Source of the DNA: Solimonas sp. SE-A11 | GTDB taxonomy: Bacteria > Pseudomonadota > Gammaproteobacteria > Nevskiales > Nevskiaceae | Assembly (NCBI RefSeq): GCF_030345715.1 | Contig: NZ_JAUASX010000005.1 | Location: forward strand, 1 to 64,000 | Length of the DNA: 64,000 nucleotides | Direction: 5' to 3' | Part shown: piece after piece, positions 1 through 9,058 of the stretch | Numbering within the stretch: position 1 is the stretch's first letter | Layout: every line of letters starts with the position of its first letter | The notes under the pieces: generated by a model | What the model was told of the DNA's origin: nothing | Database searches by the model: none | The model's input: only the letters and a program-made list of their open reading frames with translations | Translations under genes and position numbers: made by a program

Positions 1-2
1 CC

Positions 3-41
3 GGCTTCCCGGTGTACGGCGCCATCAGGCGTGCCGCCTGA
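3..41 (+). CDS. glyA: Serine hydroxymethyltransferase, C-terminal end (partial)
   Basis: Only the last 12 codons and the TGA stop lie in the window. The visible tail, GFPVYGAIRRAA, carries the FPVY motif that commonly closes bacterial GlyA proteins. The gene is followed directly by nrdR and rib genes, a neighbourhood in which glyA is common in proteobacteria. The enzyme interconverts serine and glycine while charging tetrahydrofolate. The call rests on a very short tail plus context. Confidence 0.6.
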   Translation, partial: GFPVYGAIRRAA

Positions 42-43
42 CC

Positions 44-128
44 GGGAATCGAGAATCGGGAATGGAGAATCGTAGAAGAAGGGGCGGGGAGTCTTTTGAC
101 GATTCCCGATTCCCGATTCCCGATTCCC
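44..128. repeat. 7-bp tandem repeats forming a long inverted repeat (GGGAATC / GATTCCC)
   Basis: Four 7-mers of GGGAATC type (44-71: GGGAATC, GAGAATC, GGGAATG, GAGAATC) are followed after a 29-nt spacer by four exact GATTCCC units (101-128). The arms can pair over 28 bp with a few mismatches. It lies between the glyA stop and the nrdR start, so it could act as a glyA terminator or an mRNA hairpin. The same 7-mer family reappears as a one-sided array inside the coding sequence at 55686-55713. Confidence 0.85.
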
Positions 129-139
129 GGGCTTAAGCC

Positions 140-673
140 ATGCAATGCCCCTTCTGCAAGGCGCCCGATACCCGCGTGATCGACTCGCGGCTGGCGGAGG
201 ACGGCACCCAGGTGCGCCGTCGCCGCCAGTGCGAGACCTGCGACGGTCGCTTCACGACCTTCGAGAAAGCGCAGTTGCAGATGCCCAGCATCGTCAAGCG
301 CAGCGGTGATCCCGAACCTTACGTCGAGGACAAGCTGCGTCGCGGCATCGAAAGCGCCTGCTACAAGCGGCCCGTGACGGCCGAGCAGATGGACCATGCC
401 GTGGAGACCGTGGAGCGCAAGCTGAGGGCTTCCACCGAGCGCGAAGTGCCTTCGCGCCTGCTCGGCGACTGGGTCATGGAAGAGCTGCGCGATCTGGATC
501 ACGTAGCCTATGTGCGCTTCGCGTCGATCTATCGCCGCTTCGAGGACGTCAACGCCTTCCGCGAAGAGATCGAGAAGCTGCAGAAGATGCCGACCGCCGA
601 GCAGAGGCGCTCGCAGATGTCGCTGATCGAGGCGGAAGCCTCCGCCTCCGCCGCTGCCCGCCCGAAGAAGTGA
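140..673 (+). CDS. nrdR: Transcriptional repressor NrdR
   Basis: NrdR represses ribonucleotide reductase genes by sensing ATP/dATP through an ATP-cone and binding NrdR boxes with a zinc ribbon. The N-terminus (MQCPFCK, later CETC) shows the two CxxC zinc-binding pairs at residues 3-6 and 31-34. The ATP-cone follows from about residue 45 to 140. At 177 residues it is longer than the usual roughly 150-160 because of an Ala/Ser-rich tail ending ARPKK. Its stop overlaps the GTG start of ribD (GTGA), so the two are probably translationally coupled. No NrdR box was recognised in this window. Confidence 0.95.
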   Translation: MQCPFCKAPDTRVIDSRLAEDGTQVRRRRQCETCDGRFTTFEKAQLQMPSIVKRSGDPEPYVEDKLRRGIESACYKRPVTAEQMDHAVETVERKLRASTEREVPSRLLGDWVMEELRDLDHVAYVRFASIYRRFEDVNAFREEIEKLQKMPTAEQRRSQMSLIEAEASASAAARPKK

Positions 674-1746
674 CCACGCTGGAACAGGCCGCGCAGTGGA
701 TGGCGCGCGCTCTGCGTCTCGCGGAGCGCGGCCGTTACGGCACCCATCCCAATCCCCGCGTCGGCTGCGTCATCGTCAAGGACGGTGCCGTGGTGGGCGA
801 GGGCTGGCACCAGCGTGCGGGTGAGCCCCATGCCGAGGTCCATGCCCTGCGCGAGGCCGGCGAGGGTGCCCGTGGCGCCGAGGTTTTCGTCACCCTGGAA
901 CCCTGCAGCCACCATGGCCGCACGCCGCCCTGCGCCGATGCCCTCGTCCGGGCAGGGGTAGTGAAGGTCTGGGCGGCGATGCAGGATCCCAATCCGCTGG
1001 TCTCGGGCCAGGGCCTGGAGCGCCTGCATGCCGCCGGCATCGCCACCGAAAGCGGTTTGCTGGAGAAGGACGCGCAGCGGCTCAACCGCGGCTTCGTCTC
1101 GCGCATGACCCGTGGCCGGCCCTTCGTGGTGCTGAAGCTGGGGATGAGCCTCGACGGCCGCACCGCCATGGCCTCCGGCGAGTCGCAGTGGATCACCGGC
1201 TCTGAGGCGCGCGCGGACGTGCACCGCCTGCGTGCCGAGACCGGCGCCGTGATGGTCGGGCCGGGTACGGTGCTGGCGGACGATCCCCAGCTGACGGTGC
1301 GTGGTTTCGACACGCCTCGGCAGCCGGATCGAATTGTTCTTGATACGCGTGCCCAAGCCCCGGCCGGAGCCAGAGTCTGGGCCGAAGGCGCTCGGCGCCT
1401 GTGGCTGACCGCGGGCGCGGGCGCGGCCCCGGCCGGCGTCGAGCTCCTGGCCTGTGCCACGGACGCCAGCGGAGGCCTGGACCTGGCCGCCGCCCTGCAA
1501 TTGCTGGGGCAGAAGCAGGTCAACGAGGTTCTGCTGGAATGCGGTCCGCGCCTGGCCGGCTCCTTCCTGCAAGCCGGGCTGGTCGACGAGGTGGTGGCCT
1601 ACGTGGCGCCGAGCTTCCTGGGCCACGAGGCGCGGCCTTTCGCGACGCTGCCGGGCCTGGAAAAGCTTTCGCAGCGCCTGCAATGGCGTTTCGCCGGCGT
1701 GCGGCAGGTGGGCGCGGACCTGCGCCTGACGCTGCAGCCTGTTTAG
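670..1746 (+). CDS. ribD: Bifunctional riboflavin biosynthesis protein RibD (deaminase/reductase)
   Basis: RibD carries out two consecutive riboflavin steps: deamination of the pyrimidine intermediate and NADPH-dependent reduction of the ribose. The N-terminal cytidine-deaminase-like domain shows the zinc motif HAEVHAL, followed by PCSHHGRTPPC. The reductase domain begins near residue 145 (KLGMSLDGRTA). At 358 residues it has normal length. The GTG start lies inside the nrdR stop and ribE follows 11 nt downstream, so the rib genes form one transcription unit. Confidence 0.96.
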   Translation: MTTLEQAAQWMARALRLAERGRYGTHPNPRVGCVIVKDGAVVGEGWHQRAGEPHAEVHALREAGEGARGAEVFVTLEPCSHHGRTPPCADALVRAGVVKVWAAMQDPNPLVSGQGLERLHAAGIATESGLLEKDAQRLNRGFVSRMTRGRPFVVLKLGMSLDGRTAMASGESQWITGSEARADVHRLRAETGAVMVGPGTVLADDPQLTVRGFDTPRQPDRIVLDTRAQAPAGARVWAEGARRLWLTAGAGAAPAGVELLACATDASGGLDLAAALQLLGQKQVNEVLLECGPRLAGSFLQAGLVDEVVAYVAPSFLGHEARPFATLPGLEKLSQRLQWRFAGVRQVGADLRLTLQPV

Positions 1747-1757
1747 GAGACTGGAAA

Positions 1758-2357
1758 ATGTTCACCGGCATCATCGAGCATCTGGGCCGCATCAGCAGCG
1801 TCGAGACCGTGGGCGGTGACCGCCGCATGCGCTTCGAGGCGCCGGGCTACCTGAAGGGCAGTGGCCTGGGTGACAGCATCGCGGTCAACGGCGTCTGCCT
1901 GACCGCCACCGACTTCAGCGATGACCATTTCCACGCCGACCTGTCCGGCGAGACCTGCAACCTGACCACGGCCGGTGCTTGGAAGGCCGGCCAGACCGTG
2001 AACCTGGAGCGCGCGCTGACCCCGGCCAAGCCCCTGGGCGGGCACCTGGTCTCCGGACATGTAGACGGCATCGGCAAGCTGATCTCGCGCCATGAGGAGG
2101 CCCGCTCCTGGCGCATGCTGTTCGAGGCCCCGGCCGATCTGGCCCGCTACATCGCCCGCAAGGGCTCGATCTGCATCGACGGCATCAGCCTGACCGTGAA
2201 CGAGGTCGAGGGCAGCCGGTTTGGGGTTAACATCATCCCCCACACGCTGGCCCATACCACCCTGGGCGGACTGGCGGCGGGCGACGCGGTCAATCTCGAA
2301 GTGGACCAGATCGCGCGCTACCTGGAGCGGCTGCTGGCCGCAAGGAACGAAGCATGA
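1758..2357 (+). CDS. ribE: Riboflavin synthase, alpha subunit
   Basis: This enzyme dismutates two molecules of 6,7-dimethyl-8-ribityllumazine to riboflavin in the last step of the pathway. The start MFTGIIEHLG is diagnostic. Two lumazine-binding barrel repeats are visible, the first with VNGVCLT and the second with IDGISLTVN near residue 145. It has 199 residues, typical for the family. The start was placed at the ATG after ribD (GGAGACTGGAAA upstream). Its stop overlaps the next ATG (ATGA), which suggests coupling to ribBX. Confidence 0.96.
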   Translation: MFTGIIEHLGRISSVETVGGDRRMRFEAPGYLKGSGLGDSIAVNGVCLTATDFSDDHFHADLSGETCNLTTAGAWKAGQTVNLERALTPAKPLGGHLVSGHVDGIGKLISRHEEARSWRMLFEAPADLARYIARKGSICIDGISLTVNEVEGSRFGVNIIPHTLAHTTLGGLAAGDAVNLEVDQIARYLERLLAARNEA

Positions 2358-3502
2358 GCAACAAAGTAGCCAACATCGAGTCCGCGCGTCCGCGCGGGCT
2401 GGACTCCACGGAAGACATCATCGCCGACCTCAAGGCCGGCAAGATGGTGATCCTGATGGACGACGAGGACCGCGAGAACGAAGGCGACATCATCATGGCC
2501 GCCGAATGCGTGCGGCCGGAGGACATCAACTTCATGGCGCGCTACGGCCGCGGCCTGATCTGCCTGACGCTGTCGCAGGAGCGCTGCCGCCAGCTGCGCC
2601 TGCCGCAGATGGTCTCGCGCAACGAGGAAAGCCACAAGACGGCCTTCACCGTGTCGATCGAAGCAGCCAAGGGTGTCACCACCGGTATCTCCGCGCATGA
2701 TCGCGCCGTCACCGTGCAGGCCGCGGTGAAGAAGGATGCGCGTCCCGAGGACCTGGTGCAGCCGGGCCACATCTTCCCGCTGATGGCGCAGCCCGGCGGT
2801 GTGCTGACCCGCGCGGGCCACACCGAGGCGGGCTGCGATCTGGCGCGCCTGGCGGGCTTCGAGCCGGCCGCGGTGATCGTCGAGATCCTCAACGAGGACG
2901 GCACCATGGCGCGCCGTCCGGACCTGGAAGTGTTCGCGCGGCAGCATGGCCTGAAGATCGGCACCATCGCCGACCTGATCCGTTACCGCCTGCACAACGA
3001 GCACACCATCGAGCGCGTCGCCGAGACTCACGTGACGACCGAGTTCGGTGACTTCCGCCTGGTGACCTACCAGGATTCGATCGACAACACCGTGCACCTG
3101 GCGATGGTCCGCGGCGACATCGACAACAGCAAGCCGACGCTGGTGCGCGTGCACATCCGCAACACCCTGCAGGATGTGCTGGGCGTGCAGCATGAGGACT
3201 TTGCCTGGCCGCTGCGCCTGGCGCTCAAGCGCGTGGCCGACGAGGGCAGCGGCGTGGTGGTGCTGCTGCGCAAGCCCGAGGCGCCGCGTGAGCTGGTGCA
3301 GCAGATCATCTCGCTGAACAAGGATGCATCCGAGGAGCATCACGACTCGCGTCCGATGCTGCGTACCTACGGTATCGGCGCGCAGATCCTGTTCGACCTG
3401 GGCGTACGCAAGATGCGCGTGCTGTCCTCGCATTACCGCATGCAGGCCATCTCCGGCTTCGGCCTCGAGGTGGTGGATTACGTGGTTCCCGAGAAGAAGT
3501 AG
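2354..3502 (+). CDS. ribB: 3,4-dihydroxy-2-butanone-4-phosphate synthase with degenerate GTP cyclohydrolase II-like domain (RibBX type)
   Basis: Residues 20-220 form a complete DHBP synthase domain, which converts ribulose-5-phosphate to DHBP. The acidic motif DDEDRENEGD, the GLICLTL strand and HTEAGCDLARLAG are all present. Residues 225-382 have the length and layout of a GTP cyclohydrolase II domain (FGDFRLVTY, then RVHIRN). However, the region that should hold three zinc-binding cysteines and the RQEGRG loop has neither. The second domain is therefore unlikely to be catalytic, as in known RibBX proteins. Functional RibA activity must come from another locus. The start overlaps the ribE stop (ATGA). 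Confidence 0.92.
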   Translation: MSNKVANIESARPRGLDSTEDIIADLKAGKMVILMDDEDRENEGDIIMAAECVRPEDINFMARYGRGLICLTLSQERCRQLRLPQMVSRNEESHKTAFTVSIEAAKGVTTGISAHDRAVTVQAAVKKDARPEDLVQPGHIFPLMAQPGGVLTRAGHTEAGCDLARLAGFEPAAVIVEILNEDGTMARRPDLEVFARQHGLKIGTIADLIRYRLHNEHTIERVAETHVTTEFGDFRLVTYQDSIDNTVHLAMVRGDIDNSKPTLVRVHIRNTLQDVLGVQHEDFAWPLRLALKRVADEGSGVVVLLRKPEAPRELVQQIISLNKDASEEHHDSRPMLRTYGIGAQILFDLGVRKMRVLSSHYRMQAISGFGLEVVDYVVPEKK

Positions 3503-3504
3503 GA

Positions 3505-3996
3505 ATGAAGAAGCTGAAGACCGGTTACGCGGCGCCGAAGAAGCCGGGCAAGAAGGAATTCGCCGGTGTGCGCATCGCGCTGCTGGAGACGCGCTGGAAC
3601 ACCGACATCGTCGCCGCCCTGGACAAGGGCGCGCGCGAGTGCTGCAGCGACTGGGGCGTGCAGGCTGCCAACGTCAAGGTCTACTACGCGCCGGGCGCCT
3701 ATGAAATCCCGCTGGCGACGCAGGCCATCCTCGACAGCGGCGAAGCCGATGCGGTGGTCACCCTGGGTGCCGTGATCCGCGGCGATACGCCGCACTTCGA
3801 CTTCGTCGCCGGTGAATGCGCCCGCGGCCTGATGGATGTGCAGCTCAAGACCGGCGGCCCGGTCGGCTTTGGCGTGCTCACGGTGAACACCGTCGAGCAG
3901 GCCTGGGAGCGCGCGGGCCCGGGTAAGACCAACAAGGGCTACGAGGCCGCTGCTGCGGCGCTCGAGATGCTGCGACTGGTCAGGAGCCTCGCGTGA
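3505..3996 (+). CDS. ribH: 6,7-dimethyl-8-ribityllumazine synthase
   Basis: RibH condenses the ribityl-uracil intermediate with DHBP to make lumazine, the substrate of RibE. The core motifs are APGAYEIPLATQAIL and GAVIRGDTPHFDFVAGE, the latter with the catalytic His next to a Phe. A short Lys-rich N-terminal extension (KKLKTGYAAPKKPGKKE) precedes the domain. The protein has 163 residues. It starts two bases after the ribBX stop, and its own stop overlaps the GTG start of nusB. Confidence 0.97.
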   Translation: MKKLKTGYAAPKKPGKKEFAGVRIALLETRWNTDIVAALDKGARECCSDWGVQAANVKVYYAPGAYEIPLATQAILDSGEADAVVTLGAVIRGDTPHFDFVAGECARGLMDVQLKTGGPVGFGVLTVNTVEQAWERAGPGKTNKGYEAAAAALEMLRLVRSLA

Positions 3997-4430
3997 ACGA
4001 AGGTCAACCGCAATCCCGCCGCGGCCTCGCGCGCCGCCTCACCGTGCAGGCGCTGTACCAGTGGCTGCTCAACGAGACCTTCCCCGAGGTGCTGCTCCGG
4101 CAGTTCCGCGAGCAGGAAGAGGGCCTGGGTCGTGCCGACCCGGCCTATTTCGAGCTGCTGCTCAAGGGCGTGGTGGACAACGCGCCGGCGCTGACACTGG
4201 CGATCACGCCGCACCTGGATCGCCCGCTGAACCAGCTCGATCCGGTGGAGCACGCGATCCTGCTGGTCGGCGCCTACGAACTGCGCTTCTGCCCGGACGT
4301 GCCCTGGAAGGTCGCCGTCAACGAAGCCGTCAACCTCGCCAAGACCTTCGGTGCCGAGGAAGGCTTCAAGTTCGTCAACGGCGTGCTCGACAAGCTCGCG
4401 CGCGATTCCCGCAGCGCCGAGATGAGATGA
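3993..4430 (+). CDS. nusB: Transcription antitermination factor NusB
   Basis: NusB binds boxA RNA with NusE/S10 and supports antitermination of rRNA operons. The 145-residue all-helical protein begins near SRRGLARRLTVQALYQW, a typical arginine-rich first helix. It ends with the conserved KVAVNEAVNLAKTFGAEEGFKFVNGVLDK region. It follows ribH with a GTGA overlap, the standard ribH-nusB arrangement. Co-transcription with the riboflavin genes is inferred from the absence of spacing. Confidence 0.96.
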   Translation: MNEGQPQSRRGLARRLTVQALYQWLLNETFPEVLLRQFREQEEGLGRADPAYFELLLKGVVDNAPALTLAITPHLDRPLNQLDPVEHAILLVGAYELRFCPDVPWKVAVNEAVNLAKTFGAEEGFKFVNGVLDKLARDSRSAEMR

Positions 4431-4440
4431 TCCGTGAGGA

Positions 4441-4465
4441 GATGGATGCCCGGTGGGCATCCATC
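4441..4465 (+). terminator. Perfect 11-bp hairpin after nusB (weak terminator or processing site)
   Basis: GATGGATGCCC and GGGCATCCATC flank a 3-nt loop. There is no downstream T-run, so intrinsic termination would be weak. It sits 10 nt after the nusB stop and about 80 nt before thiL, and may only attenuate or stabilise the transcript. Confidence 0.4.
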
Positions 4466-4547
4466 CCGGTCACGGTTCCGCAGGCCTGAGGCGCGTTGTC
4501 CTTCCACGCCCGACAGTATCGCGCAAGCAGTGGGGGTATCTGGAGCC

Positions 4548-5483
4548 ATGGACGAGTTCTCTCTGATCCGCCATCACTTCGCCCGGCTGACCCCCGCGTC
4601 CGATGACGTGATCCTGGGTATCGGCGATGACGGGGCGCTCCTGCAGCCCTCGTCCGGGATGCAGTTGGCCGTCACCTCCGACACTCTGGTCGCCGGGCGC
4701 CATTTCCCCGAATCTACCGCCCCGGCCGACATCGGCTGGAAGGCCCTGGCGGTCAATCTCTCCGACCTTGCCGCCATGGGCGCGGCGCCTCGCTGGTTCA
4801 CCCTGGCGCTGACCCTGCCGACGGCCGACGCGGCCTGGCTGGAGGGTTTTGCCGCGGGTCTCCGCGATTTGGCCCTGTCCAGCGGCATCGCCCTGGTGGG
4901 CGGTGACACCGCGCGGGGGCCGCTCAGCATCACGATCACCGCCATGGGAGAGGTGCCGCCCGGCCAGGCCCTGCGCCGCGACGGCGCGCGCCCCGGCGAC
5001 CGCATCTGCGTCACTGGTACGCTGGGCGACGCCGCGCTGGCCCTGCGCCTGCTGGAGCAGCCGGGACTGCCCTCAGTGCTGCGCCAGCGCCTGGACCGGC
5101 CGACGCCGCGCATTGCAGCGGGCTTGGCGCTCCGCGGCCTTGCCACGGCGGCCCTGGATATTTCCGACGGCCTGGCTGGCGATCTGGGGCATATCCTGGC
5201 CGCCAGCGGTGTCGGTGCCGAGATCGACCTCGAGGCACTGCCTGCCTCGGCGCATTTCAATGGACTGGCCCCTGCGGAGGGGCGCACGGAGCTGATGCTG
5301 CGCGGCGGGGATGACTACGAACTCTGCGTCTGCCTGCCGCCGGAGGCAGTCGAGGAGGCGCAGCAGCGGCTCGATGTGCCGCTGACCGAGATCGGGCGGA
5401 TCACGGCGTTGCCGGGGTTGCGCAGCGTCGATACCGCGGGAAGCCTGCAGGCGCAAGAGGCCTGCGGCTACCGTCACTTCTGA
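4548..5483 (+). CDS. thiL: Thiamine-monophosphate kinase
   Basis: ThiL phosphorylates thiamine monophosphate to thiamine diphosphate, the active cofactor. The start MDEFSLIRHHFARL is the usual family N-terminus. The in-frame upstream extension (from 4434) runs through the post-nusB hairpin and was rejected. Motifs include the nucleotide/Mg loop GIGDDGALL, NLSDLAAMGA, the GGDTARG segment and ALDISDGLAGDLGH. The length is 311 residues. The nusB-thiL order is widely conserved, but pgpA, which often follows, is absent. The 3' end overlaps the convergent gene on the minus strand by 10 bp. Confidence 0.95.
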   Translation: MDEFSLIRHHFARLTPASDDVILGIGDDGALLQPSSGMQLAVTSDTLVAGRHFPESTAPADIGWKALAVNLSDLAAMGAAPRWFTLALTLPTADAAWLEGFAAGLRDLALSSGIALVGGDTARGPLSITITAMGEVPPGQALRRDGARPGDRICVTGTLGDAALALRLLEQPGLPSVLRQRLDRPTPRIAAGLALRGLATAALDISDGLAGDLGHILAASGVGAEIDLEALPASAHFNGLAPAEGRTELMLRGGDDYELCVCLPPEAVEEAQQRLDVPLTEIGRITALPGLRSVDTAGSLQAQEACGYRHF

Positions 5484-5941
5484 GGGGCGTCCACCGGCGC
5501 TTGCGACTCGGCGGACGTGCCTTGTTGCGGCAGCCTCGTGGCCAGGCGGGCCTTGAAGCGCTCGATCAGCGCCGGACTTTGCCGGGCATGGAGTTGCGTG
5601 CAATCCAGGTAGCGCTTGAACAGGCCCTGCTGTGTCTGGTCTTCCCGGGATTCTGCTTCGATCCGCGCCCGCGCCGCATCGCGATACGGCTTGAACTGCT
5701 CCACGTTGCCGGTGCCCAGCAATTGCGAGCCGAGCAGAGACATGAGCAACGCCGATTCGCCGCTGGTGTCGGTTCCCCCGCCGGCCCGGTTCACCGCATT
5801 GATCAATTGCCCGCAGTAGACGTACTTCTCGCCGAGTTCGCGATCGGCTTCCGTGGGCGTGTGCTGGGCGAAGCAGGCGAGTGGCAGGACCAGGGCCGCG
5901 GACAGGCACAGGGCCTGGCGGATCTTCTTCTGGCGCGACAT
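5474..5941 (-). CDS. Uncharacterised small exported protein
   Basis: I do not recognise this 155-residue protein. The chosen start gives MSRQKKIRQ followed by a hydrophobic stretch and the plausible signal-peptidase site CFAQ/HT. The in-frame upstream start would add 26 residues ahead of the signal peptide. The mature part is charged, has two cysteines (CGQLIN and LDCTQL), and ends Gln/Ala-rich. It lies just downstream of the NlpC/P60 lipoprotein on the same strand and overlaps thiL tail to tail. A periplasmic location is inferred; function unknown. Confidence 0.7.
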   Translation of the reverse strand: MSRQKKIRQALCLSAALVLPLACFAQHTPTEADRELGEKYVYCGQLINAVNRAGGGTDTSGESALLMSLLGSQLLGTGNVEQFKPYRDAARARIEAESREDQTQQGLFKRYLDCTQLHARQSPALIERFKARLATRLPQQGTSAESQAPVDAPQK

Positions 5942-5976
5942 GGGATGTTTTGCTGGCCGGCGAGGCGGTGAGTCGA

Positions 5977-6441
5977 TCAGTTCAGTACGTCGCGCGCTTG
6001 CACGAACTTCTGCATCCAATACTTCTGCGCCACCGGGGCGACGATGATCTGGCGCCCACTGGCGGGGGCATGCACGGCCTGGCCGTCGCCGAGGTAGACC
6101 GCCACGTGGTCGATCCTGCTGCCGGTGAAGCTGTAGAACAGCAGGTCGCCGGGCTCGGCGTCGTCCAGGTCGATCTTGTGGCCGATGTCGCTCTGCTCAC
6201 GCGAACTGCGCGGCAGCTTCACGCCGGACTGGGCGAAGACGTATTGCACCAGGCCGCTGCAGTCGAAGCCATCGGGATTGTTGCCGCCATAGCGGTAGGG
6301 GCGGCCGATCTGGCCGAGTGCGTCGACCACGATGGTTTGGCGCAGACGCTCGACCTCTTCGCTGGAGCGGCCGCTGCCGCCGCCGAAGGACAGGCAGCCG
6401 GAGAGCAGCAGGCCCAGGCCCAGGACGAGGAGGGCGCGCAT
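5977..6441 (-). CDS. NlpC/P60-family lipoprotein (putative peptidoglycan endopeptidase)
   Basis: A 154-residue protein with a lipoprotein signal peptide: MRALLVLGLGLLLSGC, lipobox LSGC, lipidated Cys16. The rest is an NlpC/P60 domain. Catalytic Cys61 is in GFDCSGLVQYVF, His112 in DHVAVYLGDG, and a third polar residue, His124, in VHAP. Such enzymes cut peptide stems in murein, as Spr/MepS does. The start was placed at this ATG, which overlaps the stop of the upstream GST-like gene by one base; the longer reading frame would bury the signal peptide. Confidence 0.9.
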   Translation of the reverse strand: MRALLVLGLGLLLSGCLSFGGGSGRSSEEVERLRQTIVVDALGQIGRPYRYGGNNPDGFDCSGLVQYVFAQSGVKLPRSSREQSDIGHKIDLDDAEPGDLLFYSFTGSRIDHVAVYLGDGQAVHAPASGRQIIVAPVAQKYWMQKFVQARDVLN

Positions 6442-7049
6442 CAGGCGGGCGGCTGCGTCTTGACCATCGAGGGGCGGCGCGCAAATTCGCTGAACCAGCG
6501 GTCCAGTGCCTCGAATTCCTTGCGCCATTCCAGGTAGGGCATGCGGAAGTCCAGGTAAGCCAGGCCGACGCCGGCGGTGATCTCCACCACGCTGGGCTTC
6601 TCGTCCTTGAGCAGGGTATGGGCCTCGAGATTGAGCAGCTCCAGGCTGCGGCGGATCGCGGCCATCTGGCGATCGAGGAAGCTGTGGTAGACGATGCTCT
6701 CCGGGCGCCGCTTCTCCTGCATCGTGGCCACGGCGGCGTCGATCACACCCTGGGCGATGCGCTGGCGGCGGCGGGCGGTCCAGCGCTTGGTGCCGCGCGG
6801 CAGCGGTGCCAGGCCGTGGTACTTGGCGTCGAGGTACTCGATGATCAGGTCGGAGTCGGGCAGGGCTTCACCCTTGTCGGTGATCAGGGTCGGGATGCGC
6901 GACAGCGGGTTGGCCGCCAGCAGTTCCGGCGGCGGGCTATAAGGATCGGTCTCGATCTCCTCGACCTGTTCCGACAGGCGCAGTTCTTCGATCACGACGC
7001 GCACCTTGCGCGAGTAGGGCGAAGTCCTGGAGCAGTACAGCTTCATCAT
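6441..7049 (-). CDS. Glutathione S-transferase family protein
   Basis: A 202-residue protein with an N-terminal thioredoxin-like GST fold (MKLYCSRTSPYSRKVRVVIEEL), the cis-Pro segment NPLSRIPTL and GEALPDSDLIIEYLD, which match the glutathione-binding region. The C-terminal half is helical (RRRQRIAQGVIDAAVA). Substrate unknown. The sequence resembles uncharacterised stringent-starvation/YibF-type GSTs. It overlaps the NlpC/P60 gene by one base, so the two are probably co-transcribed. Confidence 0.85.
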   Translation of the reverse strand: MMKLYCSRTSPYSRKVRVVIEELRLSEQVEEIETDPYSPPPELLAANPLSRIPTLITDKGEALPDSDLIIEYLDAKYHGLAPLPRGTKRWTARRRQRIAQGVIDAAVATMQEKRRPESIVYHSFLDRQMAAIRRSLELLNLEAHTLLKDEKPSVVEITAGVGLAYLDFRMPYLEWRKEFEALDRWFSEFARRPSMVKTQPPA

Positions 7050-7089
7050 CGTTCTTGTCCCGTGCTGCGAGCCCGACCTGGAAACGAAG

Positions 7090-7118
7090 CGGCCGCAGGG
7101 ATTGTAGCCCTGCGGCCG
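7090..7118 (-). terminator. Hairpin terminator downstream of trxB
   Basis: A perfect 11-bp stem (CGGCCGCAGGG / CCCTGCGGCCG) with a 7-nt loop lies 28 nt past the trxB stop. On the minus strand it is followed by a moderately T-rich stretch (GCTTCGTTTCC). It separates trxB from the downstream GST-like gene. Confidence 0.6.
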
Positions 7119-7145
7119 TCACCGCGCGTTCGACCTGTGGATCGG

Positions 7146-8189
<1,044 letters not shown>

Positions 8190-8300
8190 TCAAAGCAATC
8201 GTCGTGATCGGGGCGATAGTCGGTCTGCATTGCCGGATTTCGCCCCATTTTTCATGACGCTTTTGTTAAATATGGGGAAACCAGTGAATATCAAGGGGTT

Positions 8301-8318
8301 TCTTAACCTTCCTGTAAC
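8301..8318 (+). promoter_or_regulatory. Candidate Pho box upstream of phoB
   Basis: TCTTAAC-CTTC-CTGTAAC: two 7-mers 11 bp apart, the second a perfect CTGTAAC, the first matching 4 of 7 positions. It lies 43 bp upstream of the phoB start. PhoB is known to activate its own operon, which makes a site here reasonable. The match is partial and was judged by eye. Confidence 0.4.
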
Positions 8319-8361
8319 ATGTTGCCAATAGATTACGGGTGACGTGTAATCGAGCTAGGCA

Positions 8362-9054
8362 ATGCAAGGCAAACTCATTCTTGTGGTAGAAGACGAGGCC
8401 GCCATCCGCGAAATGATCCGTTTCGCGCTGAGCCGGGCCGAATTCCGCGTGGCGGAGGCCGGTAGCGCCCAGGAGGCGCGCCTGCGGATCGCCGATGAAC
8501 GCCCCGACCTGATCCTGATGGACTGGATGATGCCGGGCGTCACGGGCGTCGAACTCACTCGCGAGCTCAAGGCCCAGCCGACCTCCAAGGACATCCCGGT
8601 GATCATGGTCACCGCCCGTGCCGAGGAAGAGGACAAGATTCGCGGCCTCAACGTCGGCTGCGACGACTACGTCTCCAAGCCTTTCTCCTTCCCGGAACTG
8701 ATTGCCCGTATCCAGGCGGTATTGCGCCGCTCGACGCCGGGCGGCGAAGAGGAGCGCCTGGCGGTCAACGGCCTGGAAGTGGACGCCGCCAGCCAGCGCG
8801 TCACCGCCAAGGGCCAGCCGGTGCGCCTGGGGCCCACCGAATACCGCCTGCTGCACTTCTTTGTCAGCCACCCCGAGCGTGTCTACACCCGCGAGCAGGT
8901 GCTGGACCGTGTGTGGGGCCAGAACGTCTATGTCGAAGAGCGCACCGTGGACGTGCACATCCGGCGCCTGCGCAAGGCCCTGGAACCCTTCGGCTTCGCC
9001 GACATGATCCAGACGGTGCGTGGTACCGGCTACCGCTTCTCCGAGAAGTTCTAG
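8362..9054 (+). CDS. phoB: Phosphate regulon response regulator PhoB
   Basis: An OmpR/PhoB-type regulator of 230 residues. The receiver domain has acidic residues VVEDE, phosphoacceptor Asp54 in LILMDWMMPG, switch Thr in VTARAEE and Lys in YVSKPFS. The C-terminal winged helix carries LGPTEYRLLHFFVSHPERVYTREQ and ERTVDVHIRRLRKAL, the PhoB DNA-recognition region. It is followed 4 nt later by its kinase phoR and faces the pst genes, supporting PhoB over other OmpR-family regulators. Confidence 0.95.
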   Translation: MQGKLILVVEDEAAIREMIRFALSRAEFRVAEAGSAQEARLRIADERPDLILMDWMMPGVTGVELTRELKAQPTSKDIPVIMVTARAEEEDKIRGLNVGCDDYVSKPFSFPELIARIQAVLRRSTPGGEEERLAVNGLEVDAASQRVTAKGQPVRLGPTEYRLLHFFVSHPERVYTREQVLDRVWGQNVYVEERTVDVHIRRLRKALEPFGFADMIQTVRGTGYRFSEKF

Positions 9055-9058
9055 GGCC

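Noticed and set aside
529-1683. Long open frame on the minus strand opposite ribD
   Set aside because: It is a high-GC shadow frame of nrdR/ribD with no family motif and a low-complexity composition; similar long antisense frames oppose most genes here.
1741-1760. FMN riboswitch controlling riboflavin genes
   Set aside because: The rib genes overlap or are spaced by about 10 nt and no RFN-element sequence is visible upstream of ribD or ribE.
4434-4547. Extended N-terminus of ThiL
   Set aside because: The 38 extra residues are encoded by the post-nusB hairpin region and do not resemble the family; MDEFSLI is the standard start.
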